Assembly: GCA_041623895.1 (NCBI GenBank)
Contig: JBFJVZ010000005.1
Coordinates: 1-45,246, forward strand
Length of the DNA stretch: 45,246 bases
Direction of reading: 5' to 3'
Origin: JBFJVZ01 sp041623895
Lineage (GTDB): Bacteria; Planctomycetota; Planctomycetia; Pirellulales; Pirellulaceae
The notes beneath the pieces are model-generated. The model saw only the letters and a program-made list of their open reading frames with translations, was not told where the DNA came from and ran no database searches. The translations under genes were made by a program, and so were the position numbers. How positions within the stretch are numbered: position 1 is the first letter of the stretch; each line of letters opens with the position of its first letter. Shown here piece by piece: positions 1 through 8,741 of the stretch.

Positions 1-374
1 TGCGTAAATCCTGGGCCGCAGCCCAAAGAATAGGTTCGCATCCAATAAGCTGCGGAGCAGCGAAAGCATAAAGCCTGGGGTGAACCAACGAGCGACAGCG
101 AAGTTGGTGTAACCCCAGGAATACGACCCACAGAAATACTTTCCCCGCGGCGATTTGGCGGCAATGCCGCCAAGTCGCCGCGGGGAAATCGGGTTGGATA
201 TCGCGATTCCTGGGGCTGCGGATTGCTCGCTAGAGACGAGCAATCCTGACCTCAGGCTATATTCTGCCACTGCTACGCAGTTGTCGCATTGTTGTCACGA
301 ATCAAAACATCAGCGCCCGACCCTCAATCAGATGCAATACTTGGGGAGAGATTCTTTGCACCACGGGCCCGACG
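1..374. repeat. Left-edge block of consecutive stem-loops
   Basis: No gene is seen here. Five inverted repeats follow one another: arms 12-16/21-25, 49-53/57-61, an imperfect element 74-119 (outer arms 74-81 and 112-119, inner arms 85-89 and 103-107), a very strong hairpin 140-188, and a perfect 10-bp stem 220-229/237-246. The rest, 247-374, must hold the promoter of the phosphatase gene, but I cannot point to one. The elements resemble dispersed intergenic repeats of planctomycete genomes, which is from memory and not checked. Confidence 0.7.
140..188. repeat. 23-bp stem, 3-nt loop hairpin
   Basis: Positions 140-162 pair with 166-188 around the loop aat. The pairing is complete except for one G-T type mismatch. 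No T run follows on either strand, so this is not a standard intrinsic terminator. It could form a cruciform or act as a transcript-end structure. Confidence 0.85.
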
Positions 375-932
375 ATGATGAAGCGAATTCTGAATTTGAC
401 GCTGTGTACTTGGTTTGTAGCCGTCTTCGGCACCCAATCCAGCGTTTGCGGGCAAGTCTGCCAAGGCAGCAAGCCTTTGACCGTCTATCGGCTGGATGAA
501 GGTGTTTACTACGGCGCGGCGCCGAAGCGCGAGGCAGATTTCGCCAAGCTCCGCCGGCTTGGTGTCCGCCACGTGATTGATATCAGGACGTTCAAGGTGT
601 TTGCCACTGCGGTCGAGCGTCGACGGGCTGCGAAATACGGAATCTCGGTTCGGCGGATTCCGACCGGATTCTTTCCGACCAAGACCGGCACGGTTCCACA
701 GATTTTGTCACTGCTAAAAAGCGCCGATGGTGGCGGCGTCTATTTTCACTGCAACCTCGGCAGTGATCGGGCGGGAATGCTATCCGCCATTTACCAGGTC
801 GAACAATTGGGTTGGGACCCGGCCGACGCCTGGAAGTTCTGGAAAACCGATCAGTTCAATCCAAAGCTGAAAGACCTGGACCGGTATTTTTGGCAGCGGG
901 TGTCAGGCTCCGCATGTCCACCGACGCTATGA
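375..932 (+). CDS. Secreted protein tyrosine / dual-specificity phosphatase-like protein
   Basis: This 185-residue protein begins with a typical signal peptide: Met-Met-Lys-Arg, a hydrophobic stretch, and a likely cleavage near residue 26. The phosphatase loop HCNLGSDRAG lies at about residues 125-134 and gives the CX5R signature with Cys126 and Arg132. A general-acid Asp of the small DSP type is plausible upstream but not pinned down. The family hydrolyses phosphotyrosine or phosphoserine/threonine, and some members act on phosphoinositides or polyphosphates. Export suggests an extracytoplasmic substrate. The stop codon directly abuts the stop of the convergent phospholipase-D-like gene. ATG at 375 or 378 are equivalent choices. 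Confidence 0.85.
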   Translation: MMKRILNLTLCTWFVAVFGTQSSVCGQVCQGSKPLTVYRLDEGVYYGAAPKREADFAKLRRLGVRHVIDIRTFKVFATAVERRRAAKYGISVRRIPTGFFPTKTGTVPQILSLLKSADGGGVYFHCNLGSDRAGMLSAIYQVEQLGWDPADAWKFWKTDQFNPKLKDLDRYFWQRVSGSACPPTL

Positions 933-2294
933 TTAGAGGTATCCGCGATAGAACTCGACGAACGTGCGATGCAGGCTCAAGCAGGCGCGTTTAAAGATTG
1001 GAGGCTGTTGCCCCACGGGCAAGACAATTCCCTGTTTCGCGATCGCAGTCGACTTCGACATTCGTTTCTGAACATTTCTGCGTAATGCGGCTGCACCCGC
1101 CGGATCGTGGGAAACGATGCAAAGTTCAAGATTCAGGTTATCCGATCGCGCATCGAAGTTATAACTTCCCAATAACCAGCGAGCGTTGTCGACAATCATT
1201 GTTTTTGCATGCAGCGTGTCCTTGCCGCAAAACTCTCTCAATCGCACACCTTCTTTCAGCAGGCTGCGCTTATGGTTCTGATAAGCCGCGTAAACGCTCA
1301 ACTGGTCTGTCGTCTTCAGGGAATTTGTCAGGATGGTGACCCGGACACCTCGGCACCGCGCGCGGGTAATTGCCGAACGGATTTCACGATCAAAGGCTGG
1401 ATAGGGTGACTCAATCAAAATACAACACCTGGCTTGATCGATCAGTCGCATGATTCCACGTTGGACGTTGTCTTCTGATTTGTCCGAATGACAATCGTGC
1501 AGCAGGCTGATCTGAAGGCCTTCAATCGCGTCCGACATCCAATCTTTGTTGGAATTCAGCTTGACGTTGCTTCGGCAGATCACCTTTTGGACAGCGAGGT
1601 TGAGCAAACGCTGATAGTCGGCAGGCCCCGTGGCGTCTCGCCAGGCCTCATTCCAGGCCGTGCGACCGAAAGGACGATACCTCAACACGTCCAGCCCCAG
1701 AGAATCACGATCAGGCGCGGGCTGAACATCGGGCGAGGACCATAGCCAATCGAAGTATGCTTGTGCCCGGCCGGCAACATCGCCGGCGACCAGTGCGTCG
1801 CAATCGGCAAAATTTCGCCCCGGCGCGAACTCATAGTACTCGTTCTCCAGGTTGCGACTACCGATGATGGCTTGCTGGGCGTCGATCACCATCAGTTTGC
1901 TGTGGAGCCGGCGATTCAGCCACGCCGGGTTGCCACGGTGCGTTGGGTGATAGACGCGGACCTGGATGCCGAAGCGGCGTAAATAGTGTTCGAACTTTGA
2001 CGGCAAGCGTGATTTCAGGCCATCCACCAGCATGCGGACGCGTACACCGCGCAGCGACGCCCGCCGGAGCAGTTCCAAGATGGTAACGGGAACTTCGTCC
2101 GTATCGATCGCGTAGTAAGCGACGTCGATCGTGTGCTCGGCTTGTTGAATCAGATCGATGCGTGCTTGCAGCGCCTCCGTTTTGTCGTTCAGCAGGCGAA
2201 GACTGCTTTCCTGCCCCGCGCACGGGATCGCCATCAGCAGCACGACACCGATACCGAGCAAGACGAAAGGGATGGGACGTGCGGGCGCGTGCAT
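933..2294 (-). CDS. Secreted phospholipase D-like (HKD superfamily) protein
   Basis: The protein has 453 residues from the ATG at 2294. A start eight codons upstream (2318) is possible but would extend the signal sequence with polar residues. After a signal peptide ending near a CAG motif come two HKD modules: HSKLMVID at about residue 131, followed by a GSRN motif, and HAKTMIVD at about residue 362, followed by GSYNFD. Two HxK(x)4D motifs are what one PLD active site needs. The family cleaves or transfers phosphodiester bonds (phospholipases, cardiolipin synthases, some nucleases). The substrate cannot be read from the sequence, though the signal peptide favours envelope lipid over DNA. Confidence 0.85.
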   Translation of the reverse strand: MHAPARPIPFVLLGIGVVLLMAIPCAGQESSLRLLNDKTEALQARIDLIQQAEHTIDVAYYAIDTDEVPVTILELLRRASLRGVRVRMLVDGLKSRLPSKFEHYLRRFGIQVRVYHPTHRGNPAWLNRRLHSKLMVIDAQQAIIGSRNLENEYYEFAPGRNFADCDALVAGDVAGRAQAYFDWLWSSPDVQPAPDRDSLGLDVLRYRPFGRTAWNEAWRDATGPADYQRLLNLAVQKVICRSNVKLNSNKDWMSDAIEGLQISLLHDCHSDKSEDNVQRGIMRLIDQARCCILIESPYPAFDREIRSAITRARCRGVRVTILTNSLKTTDQLSVYAAYQNHKRSLLKEGVRLREFCGKDTLHAKTMIVDNARWLLGSYNFDARSDNLNLELCIVSHDPAGAAALRRNVQKRMSKSTAIAKQGIVLPVGQQPPIFKRACLSLHRTFVEFYRGYL

Positions 2295-2579
2295 ACATTC
2301 AACCTGAGGAAAGCTCACCTCATCATCGGCGAGCTTCCACGAATAGATTCAATGCGATTCATCCGGCAAGTTCAAGCCGTATGACCGGTGCGTCCCGAAC
2401 CATCAAGACGATTGGCGGGTTGGCGAACGATCTGACAGCCGGGGCGGGTTTGAAAGAGACAGCGTGATGTCGCCGTAGCAACCAGCAAATTCGCTGGCTT
2501 TATCCCATTGCCCCCAGGCACACGCCATCGATACTATCTGTCGATTCAACTGCCGCCTTGGTCACAAGAGGATCCTTGC

Positions 2580-4139
2580 TTGGAACCGTTAGACTTAAAA
2601 GAATTTGAATGGAATATCGTCGTTCGCCAACTGACGATCGATGACTTCGACGCCTTGGTCGCCATGCAGGAAAGGTGCTTCCCGGGCATGCAAACCTGGG
2701 AGCGTGACCAAATCGAGAGCCAACTCGCTATCTTTCCCGAAGGACAGATCTGTGTCGAGATCGATGGCAAGCTGGCTGCGTCTTCCAGCAGCCTGATTCT
2801 GGAACATGATCCGAGTTTGGAATGGCATAACTGGAAAGCGGTCGCCGACGAGGGCTACATCCGCAATCACAAGCCCAAAGGCGACACGCTGTACGGGATC
2901 GAGATCATGGTTGATCCAGAGTTCCGCGGCATGAAGCTGTCCCGGCGAATGTACGACGCCCGCAAGGAACTGTGCCGCCAGTACAATCTGACTCGGATCA
3001 TCATTGCCGGTCGCATCCCTGGCTATCACAAATTCTCCGACGAACTAACGGCGCGTGAGTACATCGATAAAGTCGTGGAAAAGGGTGTTGTCGATCCGGT
3101 CTTAACGGCGCAAATTGCCAACGGATTCGCCGTACAAGGACTGATTGCCAATTATTTTCCCTCGGACACCGCTTCATGCGGCTACGCGACGTATCTGGAA
3201 TGGACCAACCTGGATCACGTTCGCGGGGCGAAGCGGCGTTTCCATCACGCCTATGAGCCGGTCCGCGTCTGCGTGGTTCAGTACGAGATGCGGCGGATCG
3301 ACAGCTTTGACGAATTTGCCATGCAGTGCGAGTTCTTTTTGGATGTAGCCTCCGACTACAAGTGCGACTTCGTGCTCTTTCCGGAATTATTCACCACCCA
3401 GCTGCTTTCCTGTGTTGCAGCCCACCAACCGGGTCAGGCCGCCCGGCAGTTGGCCGCGTTCACGCCGCAGTATTTGGAATTCTTTACCGAGATGGCGGTC
3501 AAGTACGACTTGAATGTCATCGGCGGATCGCAATTCGTCGTCGAGCACGACACGCTTTACAACACGGCGTACCTGTTTCGCCGTGACGGATCGATCGGCA
3601 AGCAGTACAAAATCCACATCACGCCGAGCGAGCGAAAGTGGTGGGGAGTCAATCCGGGAAAGCGTGTCGAGGTGTTCGACACCGATTGCGGACCGATCGC
3701 GATTCAGATTTGCTACGACATCGAATTTCCCGAACTGACACGAATCGCGACCGACAAGGGCGCCAACATCGTGTTTGTGCCTTTCAATACGGACACCAGG
3801 CACGGTTATTTGCGGGTTCGGCATTGTGCACAAGCACGCTGCATCGAGAACCATTTGTATGTGGCCATCTCCGGCTGCACGGGCAACCTGCCCTTCGTTG
3901 AAAACGCCGATATCCACTACGCCCAGTCCGGCATCTTTACGCCCGCGGATGCTGAATTTGCTCGCGATGCTGTGGCCGCCGAGTGCAATCCCAACGTGGA
4001 AACGGTGATCATCCACGATTTAGACTTCGAGCAACTCAAACGCCATCGCGAGACCGGCACGGTTCAGAACTGGAACGATCGGCGGCGGGAGTTGTACCGC
4101 GTCGTTTATCAGGAAGACGGCAAATCGCACGAGATCTAG
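2580..4139 (+). CDS. GNAT acetyltransferase / carbon-nitrogen hydrolase fusion
   Basis: An N-terminal GNAT-like domain (about residues 10-200) is fused to a nitrilase-superfamily domain (about 225-515). The nitrilase triad is visible: Glu in FPELF, Lys in the YKIHITPSER segment and Cys in ICYDIEFPE. Numbered from the upstream TTG at 2508 these are residues 293, 368 and 402. This pairing is annotated in other bacteria as an N-acyltransferase/amidohydrolase. I chose TTG 2580 because aagagga lies about 7 nt upstream. TTG 2508 is the alternative, and no ATG is suitably placed. A 333-bp gap with a sigma-54 promoter separates it from the packed ligase run, so it may be transcribed separately. The acyl donor and amide substrate are unknown. 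Confidence 0.85.
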   Translation: MEPLDLKEFEWNIVVRQLTIDDFDALVAMQERCFPGMQTWERDQIESQLAIFPEGQICVEIDGKLAASSSSLILEHDPSLEWHNWKAVADEGYIRNHKPKGDTLYGIEIMVDPEFRGMKLSRRMYDARKELCRQYNLTRIIIAGRIPGYHKFSDELTAREYIDKVVEKGVVDPVLTAQIANGFAVQGLIANYFPSDTASCGYATYLEWTNLDHVRGAKRRFHHAYEPVRVCVVQYEMRRIDSFDEFAMQCEFFLDVASDYKCDFVLFPELFTTQLLSCVAAHQPGQAARQLAAFTPQYLEFFTEMAVKYDLNVIGGSQFVVEHDTLYNTAYLFRRDGSIGKQYKIHITPSERKWWGVNPGKRVEVFDTDCGPIAIQICYDIEFPELTRIATDKGANIVFVPFNTDTRHGYLRVRHCAQARCIENHLYVAISGCTGNLPFVENADIHYAQSGIFTPADAEFARDAVAAECNPNVETVIIHDLDFEQLKRHRETGTVQNWNDRRRELYRVVYQEDGKSHEI

Positions 4140-4472
4140 CTCTGTCGCGTGCTGGCTGTCAATTGGTGAGCCGCGAAGCGCGTGAGCGGCCGGGCCTCGC
4201 TGCCAAATGAAGCGGCGGGTCGTCACAGAGGAAGACCGAAATGCCCGGTGCCCTGACGGCCCGCGCAGCTTGCGTTTGTGCGGACAGAGCGTCAAAAGAA
4301 TGGACAGTCAACGGAAAACATTTTTCCAATCAATCACCTGGTTGGGTCGCTTCCCCTACGGTTGCCATGATTGGCACGGATCTTGCTACCAGGTTCAAGC
4401 TCCTTCGTACCTATGGTTCCAAACACGTATTTGACACAGCACGACCACCGCGACCGAGGTGGAGGTGACGGA
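4140..4472. other. Gene-free interval before the ligase operon
   Basis: This stretch has no convincing gene. Near 4163-4192 it carries a GC-rich repeat-like segment (gtgagccgcgaagcgcgtga) of the type common between planctomycete genes. At its downstream end it carries the sigma-54 promoter at 4371-4387. Room for an upstream activator site exists at about 4170-4300, but I found no clear dyad there. Confidence 0.5.
4371..4387 (+). promoter_or_regulatory. Sigma-54 (-24/-12) promoter
   Basis: The sequence ttggcacggatcttgct matches the established sigma-54 consensus YTGGCACG-N4-TTGCW at every specified position, including the GG and GC doublets at correct spacing. Transcription should begin about 12 nt beyond the GC, near 4398, leaving about 75 nt of leader before the TTG at 4473. 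It would drive the peptidase/ATP-grasp/GCS2/FGase run and would need an NtrC-type activator. One is encoded at 21692-23146, but the link between them is inference. Confidence 0.75.
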
Positions 4473-5228
4473 TTGAGTCTTGATGTGAAGCGTAATTCCA
4501 CACGGCAACTTGAACTAGAAATCCTGCCTCAGCCAGACGATACGACGTGCGGGCCAACCTGCCTGCATGCCGTCTATCGCTACTACGACGACGAATTGCC
4601 GCTGGACCAGGTGATTGCCGAAACGCCGCGGCTGAGCAAGGGAGGAACGCTCGCCGTGATGCTTGCCTGCCACGCGCTGCGTCGCGGATATCGGGCGACG
4701 ATCTACACATTCAACTTGGAAGTGTTTGACCCCACCTGGTTTGCTCAGCACGAAAATCTCGTGGAAAAGCTGCAAGCGCAGATGAAGGCGAAGGAGTCCG
4801 CGAAACTGCGAACGGCCTCCCAACAATACATTGAATTCTTGCGGTTGGGTGGACAGCTTAAGCTGCGGGACCTGAACGCAAACCTGATTCGCCGCTACCT
4901 GAAACGCGGCATTCCGATTCTGACCGGGCTCAGTTCGACCTTCTTGTACCAGAGTGAACGCGAACGACACGACCTGGTGCCCGATGATGTGGCTGGCCTG
5001 CCGACCGGTCACTTCGTGGTTCTCTGCGGCTACGACAAGCACGACGGCCAAGTCAATGTTGCCGACCCTTATCTGCCCAACCCGCTTGGTGAAGCGCACC
5101 ATTACGAAGTCGGTCTTGACCGCCTGGTCTGTGCCATCTTGCTGGGAGTACTGACCTACGATGCCAACCTGTTGATCATCCACGCCGCAGACCGCGATAA
5201 ATCGGAGACAGATGGAACGGATGAGTGA
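4473..5228 (+). CDS. C39-like papain-fold cysteine peptidase
   Basis: The protein has 251 residues from TTG 4473, which has ggaggtg five bases upstream. A longer frame begins at 4371, but that codon lies inside the sigma-54 promoter, so it cannot be the start of that transcript. The catalytic set of the peptidase C39-like fold is visible: Cys26 in TTCGPTCLHAVYRYY, His180 in GHFVVLCGYD and Asp198 in VADPY. There is no signal peptide and no ABC-transporter domain, so it is a stand-alone cytoplasmic peptidase or transpeptidase. Comparable peptidases are seen beside RimK-like ligases in other bacteria, where they are thought to trim or release peptide products. It lies 15 nt before the ATP-grasp gene, in one operon. 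Confidence 0.8.
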   Translation: MSLDVKRNSTRQLELEILPQPDDTTCGPTCLHAVYRYYDDELPLDQVIAETPRLSKGGTLAVMLACHALRRGYRATIYTFNLEVFDPTWFAQHENLVEKLQAQMKAKESAKLRTASQQYIEFLRLGGQLKLRDLNANLIRRYLKRGIPILTGLSSTFLYQSERERHDLVPDDVAGLPTGHFVVLCGYDKHDGQVNVADPYLPNPLGEAHHYEVGLDRLVCAILLGVLTYDANLLIIHAADRDKSETDGTDE

Positions 5229-5243
5229 TTCGTGGAGAAACGG

Positions 5244-6713
5244 ATGTCAGTCTTAATCGTCACCAATTCGGGCAAGGACTGGCCGTCGGAAGTTGCCGGC
5301 GCCGAAGTGGTTGACGCGCGAGCTTATTTGGCTGATCCAAAATACAGCGAGTTGCGCGGCACAAAGATCTTCAATCTCTGTCGCTCTTATCGGTACCAGA
5401 GCACCGGCTACTATGTCTCCCTGCTGGCCGAAGCTCGTGGACACAAGCCACTGCCGAGCGTGACGACGATCCAGGATATGAAGACGCAGGCGATCGTTCG
5501 AATGGTCTCTCAGGAGTTGCAAGAGCTGATCGAGAAGAGCCTGGCACCGATCAAATCGGACAAATTCGCACTCAGCGTCTACTTCGGACGAAACCTGGCA
5601 AAACGATATGATCGTTTGGCGCTCAACCTGTTCAACCAGTTCGCATCACCGCTGCTGAGGGCCCAATTTGTTCGCGGCAGCGATGGCAGTTGGCAACTCC
5701 GGCGAATCAATACGATCTCGGCCAATGATGTCCCCGAGTCGCATTGGCCGTTTGTGATTGAGGTGGCCGGCGAACACTTTGCGGGCCGCCGCTGTGGCGT
5801 GAAGAAACCGGCCCGCGCGCGGTTCGACCTGGCGATTTTGCACAACCCGAGTGATCCTGAACCGCCTTCGGATGCCAAGGCGCTGAAGAAATTCATCAAA
5901 GCCGCCGCGTCCTTGGGTATCGCGGCGGAATTGGTGACCCGGGACGACTACGGGCGGATCGCTGAATTTGACGCTCTGTTCATTCGTGACACCACGTATG
6001 TCGATCAGTACACATTCCGCTTCTCGCGCCGCGCCGCCAGCGAAGGTTTGGTGGTGATCGATGACCCGAATTCAATCGTTCGCTGCACCAACAAAGTCTA
6101 TCTGGCCGAACTGCTGACACGACACAAAGTACCGGTTCCCAGAACACTGGTTCTGCATCGCGACAACGGCAGCGGCATGGCCGACCAATTGGGCTTTCCT
6201 TGTGTGCTGAAAAAACCGGACAGTTCGTTTTCACAGGGTGTTGTCAAAGTTCACGACAAGCAGCAGCTGGAAACGCGGTTGCACGAGTTCTTTGCCGAAT
6301 CCGACTTGGTCATCGCCCAAGAGTTCCTGCCGACCACGTTCGATTGGCGGATCGGCATTCTCGACCGCCAGCCACTGTATGCCTGCAAATATTTCATGGC
6401 CCAGGGACACTGGCAAATCATTCACCAGGATCGCGATGGCCGCGGACGTTACGGCAAGTCCGAAACGCTGCCCGTCGAACTGGCACCGCGCCGCGCGGTG
6501 GCCGCGGCACTGAAAGCCGCCAATCTGATCGGTAATGGTCTGTATGGAGTCGACGTCAAAGAGTCCGATGGCAAGTTCTACGTGATCGAGGTCAACGACA
6601 ATCCCAATCTGGATGCCAATTATGAGGACGCTATCCTGAAGGACGAACTGTACCGACGCATCATGGCGGTCTTCCAAAAACGAATTGAACAGCGCAAAGC
6701 GGGCATCGTATGA
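5244..6713 (+). CDS. RimK-like ATP-grasp ligase with N-terminal RLAN domain
   Basis: The protein has 489 residues from ATG 5244, with ggaga just upstream. A GTG at 5232 is less likely. Residues about 1-160 match the RimK-like ATP-grasp N-terminal (RLAN) type, containing FNLCRSYRYQSTGYYVSLLAE. The ATP-grasp fold follows, with the nucleotide-binding KKPDSSFSQG segment, AQEFLPT, and the metal ligands of EVNDNPNLD (Glu449, Asn451). Such enzymes form amide bonds between a carboxyl-phosphate intermediate and an amine, typically joining amino acids to a peptide or protein end. The stop overlaps the next start (ATGA), which indicates translational coupling to the GCS2 ligase. The substrate is unknown. 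Confidence 0.88.
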   Translation: MSVLIVTNSGKDWPSEVAGAEVVDARAYLADPKYSELRGTKIFNLCRSYRYQSTGYYVSLLAEARGHKPLPSVTTIQDMKTQAIVRMVSQELQELIEKSLAPIKSDKFALSVYFGRNLAKRYDRLALNLFNQFASPLLRAQFVRGSDGSWQLRRINTISANDVPESHWPFVIEVAGEHFAGRRCGVKKPARARFDLAILHNPSDPEPPSDAKALKKFIKAAASLGIAAELVTRDDYGRIAEFDALFIRDTTYVDQYTFRFSRRAASEGLVVIDDPNSIVRCTNKVYLAELLTRHKVPVPRTLVLHRDNGSGMADQLGFPCVLKKPDSSFSQGVVKVHDKQQLETRLHEFFAESDLVIAQEFLPTTFDWRIGILDRQPLYACKYFMAQGHWQIIHQDRDGRGRYGKSETLPVELAPRRAVAAALKAANLIGNGLYGVDVKESDGKFYVIEVNDNPNLDANYEDAILKDELYRRIMAVFQKRIEQRKAGIV

Positions 6714-7960
6714 GCGAATGTTCCCTGCTCAGCCAGACGCCACCGTTTCACCTGTTTGAGGCTTTCGGTGTCGAACTGGAATACATGATTGTCGATGCCG
6801 ACACCCTGGATGTGCGGCCGATCACCGATCGAGTCCTGCATCAAGTCGCCGGCGAGTACCTGTCGGAAGTGGAACTTGGCCAGATTGCCTGGTCCAACGA
6901 ACTGGCGCTGCACGTGATCGAACTGAAGACGAACGGCCCGGCCCGGTCATTGTCGCCCTTGTCGGACCAGTTTCAGGAACACGTGCGGCGAATCAATGAA
7001 CTGCTTCAGCCGCATGGGGCTCGGCTGATGCCCACCGCAATGCACCCCTGGATGGATCCGCACCGGGAATTGAAATTGTGGCCGCACGAGTACAACCCGA
7101 TCTATGAAGCCTACAATCGGATTTTTGATTGTCGCGGTCACGGCTGGGCAAACCTGCAAAGCGTCCACCTGAACCTGCCGTTTGCGGATGATGATCAATT
7201 CGGTCGCCTGCATGCCGCGATCCGGTTGCTGATGCCCATCCTGCCGGCGCTGGCAGCCAGTTCCCCGATTGCGGATCGCCGGCTGACGGGTTGGGTCGAT
7301 TATCGCATGGAAGTTTATCGCAATAACTCCCGTCGCGTGCCGGCGGTAACCGCCGACGTCATTCCGGAGGCCGTTTTCAGTAGGCGCGACTATGCGTCAA
7401 AGATACTGCAGCCAATGTACGATCACATCGCTCCGCTGGACGCCGGCGTCTTGCAACACGAGTGGCTGAATGCGCGGGGCGCGATCGCCCGCTTTGATCG
7501 CAATACCATCGAGATCCGAGTGTTGGACGTGCAGGAGTGTCCTGCCGCCGATCTGGCGATTTGCAGGGTAATCGCCAACGTGCTGTCCGCGATGACCCAG
7601 CAGCGTTGGACCAGCCGGGCGGCACAACAATCGATTGCGACCCCACCGTTGGTGGAGCTATTTCTGGCTGTCATTCGTGATGGGGAACAGACCGTGATCA
7701 ACAACCATCATTACCTGGCCCAATTCGGCGTGCCCGATCGCAGCACAACGGCACAAGAATTATGGCACCACCTGGCCGAGCAGACCAACGGCTCGCAGCC
7801 CCACAATGCGTTCCTGGAAAGAATCTTGCGGCAAGGCCCTTTGTCGCGCCGCATCGAGCGAGCCATCGATGGCGACATGGCACGCGTCTGGACGGTCTAC
7901 CGTCAACTTTGTGATTGCCTGGCACAAGGAAAGATGTTCGACCCGGAAGCCGACAGATGA
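6710..7960 (+). CDS. GCS2-family carboxylate-amine ligase
   Basis: This 416-residue protein is of the glutamate-cysteine-ligase type 2 (YbdK/COG2170-like) family. The opening FGVELEYMIVD contains the metal-binding glutamates, and WSNELALHVIELKTNG follows as the second family motif. These enzymes have a glutamine-synthetase-like fold and make gamma-glutamyl or other carboxylate amides using ATP and magnesium. The start overlaps the preceding stop by 4 nt (ATGA), and its own stop overlaps the following gene the same way. Company with RLAN-ATP-grasp and FGase genes argues for a dedicated peptide or metabolite pathway. Glutathione synthesis is less likely. Confidence 0.85.
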   Translation: MSECSLLSQTPPFHLFEAFGVELEYMIVDADTLDVRPITDRVLHQVAGEYLSEVELGQIAWSNELALHVIELKTNGPARSLSPLSDQFQEHVRRINELLQPHGARLMPTAMHPWMDPHRELKLWPHEYNPIYEAYNRIFDCRGHGWANLQSVHLNLPFADDDQFGRLHAAIRLLMPILPALAASSPIADRRLTGWVDYRMEVYRNNSRRVPAVTADVIPEAVFSRRDYASKILQPMYDHIAPLDAGVLQHEWLNARGAIARFDRNTIEIRVLDVQECPAADLAICRVIANVLSAMTQQRWTSRAAQQSIATPPLVELFLAVIRDGEQTVINNHHYLAQFGVPDRSTTAQELWHHLAEQTNGSQPHNAFLERILRQGPLSRRIERAIDGDMARVWTVYRQLCDCLAQGKMFDPEADR

Positions 7961-8664
7961 ACCGTTGCTTGCTGCTGACCTGTGAGCATGCGGGGCATCG
8001 CGTGCCGGCACCCTATCGATCGATTTTTCGCGATGCCCAAGCCGCCTTGGTTTCCCATCGGGGTTGGGATCCGGGAGCAAGAACACTGGGCAATGTGTTC
8101 CAGCAACGGCTTGGTGCGCCGTTTCTTTATTCCGATGTGACACGATTGCTGGTGGAACTGAATCGTTCGCTTGGGCACCGGAATCTGTTTTCACAATTCA
8201 CAGCGTCACTGGATGCCGCGACGAAAACGGAAATCCTTGATCTCTATTACCATCCGCACCGCCAGCGCGTGGAGTCGTGGATTGACACCCAATGCAATGC
8301 CGAAAACACCGTCATTCACCTTTCGCTACACACCTTCACGCCGCAGCTTGATGGCAAACGTCGCAGCGCTGATGTGGGGCTGCTGTACGACCCCGGCCAT
8401 GGTCAGGAAAAAGCTTTTTGCGATCGTTGGCATGCGGCCCTGAAAGAGATTCGCTTTGACCTCCGCATCCGCCGCAACTATCCCTATCTTGGCAAGGCGG
8501 ACGGCATGACCACGACTCTGCGGCGGCGTTTCGGCAAGGATTACTTTGGCATCGAATTGGAAGTCAACCAAAGTTGGATAACCGATACGTCGCGGTGGCA
8601 ACAGCTTTGCAGCGATTTGGCTGATAGTTTTGCAACTACATTGGGAACCTGGCGCGTTTCTTGA
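7957..8664 (+). CDS. N-formylglutamate amidohydrolase-family protein
   Basis: The protein has 235 residues from ATG 7957, which overlaps the GCS2 stop as ATGA. An in-frame start at 7915 would lie inside the GCS2 gene and is not favoured. The zinc-binding family motif CEHAGHRVP is near the N terminus, followed by HRGWDPGA, HLSLHTF and the C-terminal GIELEVNQSW. The classical enzyme deformylates N-formylglutamate in histidine degradation, but no hut gene is present here. In ligase clusters, homologues are proposed to hydrolyse amide bonds of gamma-glutamyl or other N-acyl amino-acid products. It is the last gene of the coupled run. Confidence 0.85.
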   Translation: MNRCLLLTCEHAGHRVPAPYRSIFRDAQAALVSHRGWDPGARTLGNVFQQRLGAPFLYSDVTRLLVELNRSLGHRNLFSQFTASLDAATKTEILDLYYHPHRQRVESWIDTQCNAENTVIHLSLHTFTPQLDGKRRSADVGLLYDPGHGQEKAFCDRWHAALKEIRFDLRIRRNYPYLGKADGMTTTLRRRFGKDYFGIELEVNQSWITDTSRWQQLCSDLADSFATTLGTWRVS

Positions 8665-8741
8665 TTTCGCGATTGCGTTTTCTTTTAGACACGGCCTCGC
8701 CTACAGATTTGAAAACTTAAGGGTGGAAATCGCCTGTGCTC

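Noticed and set aside
2595..3029. Long antisense open frames inside large genes (here and, for example, 3387-4016, 20143-21006, 35497-36624)
   Set aside because: They mirror the codon pattern of the strong coding frame on the other strand and show no motifs or ribosome sites.
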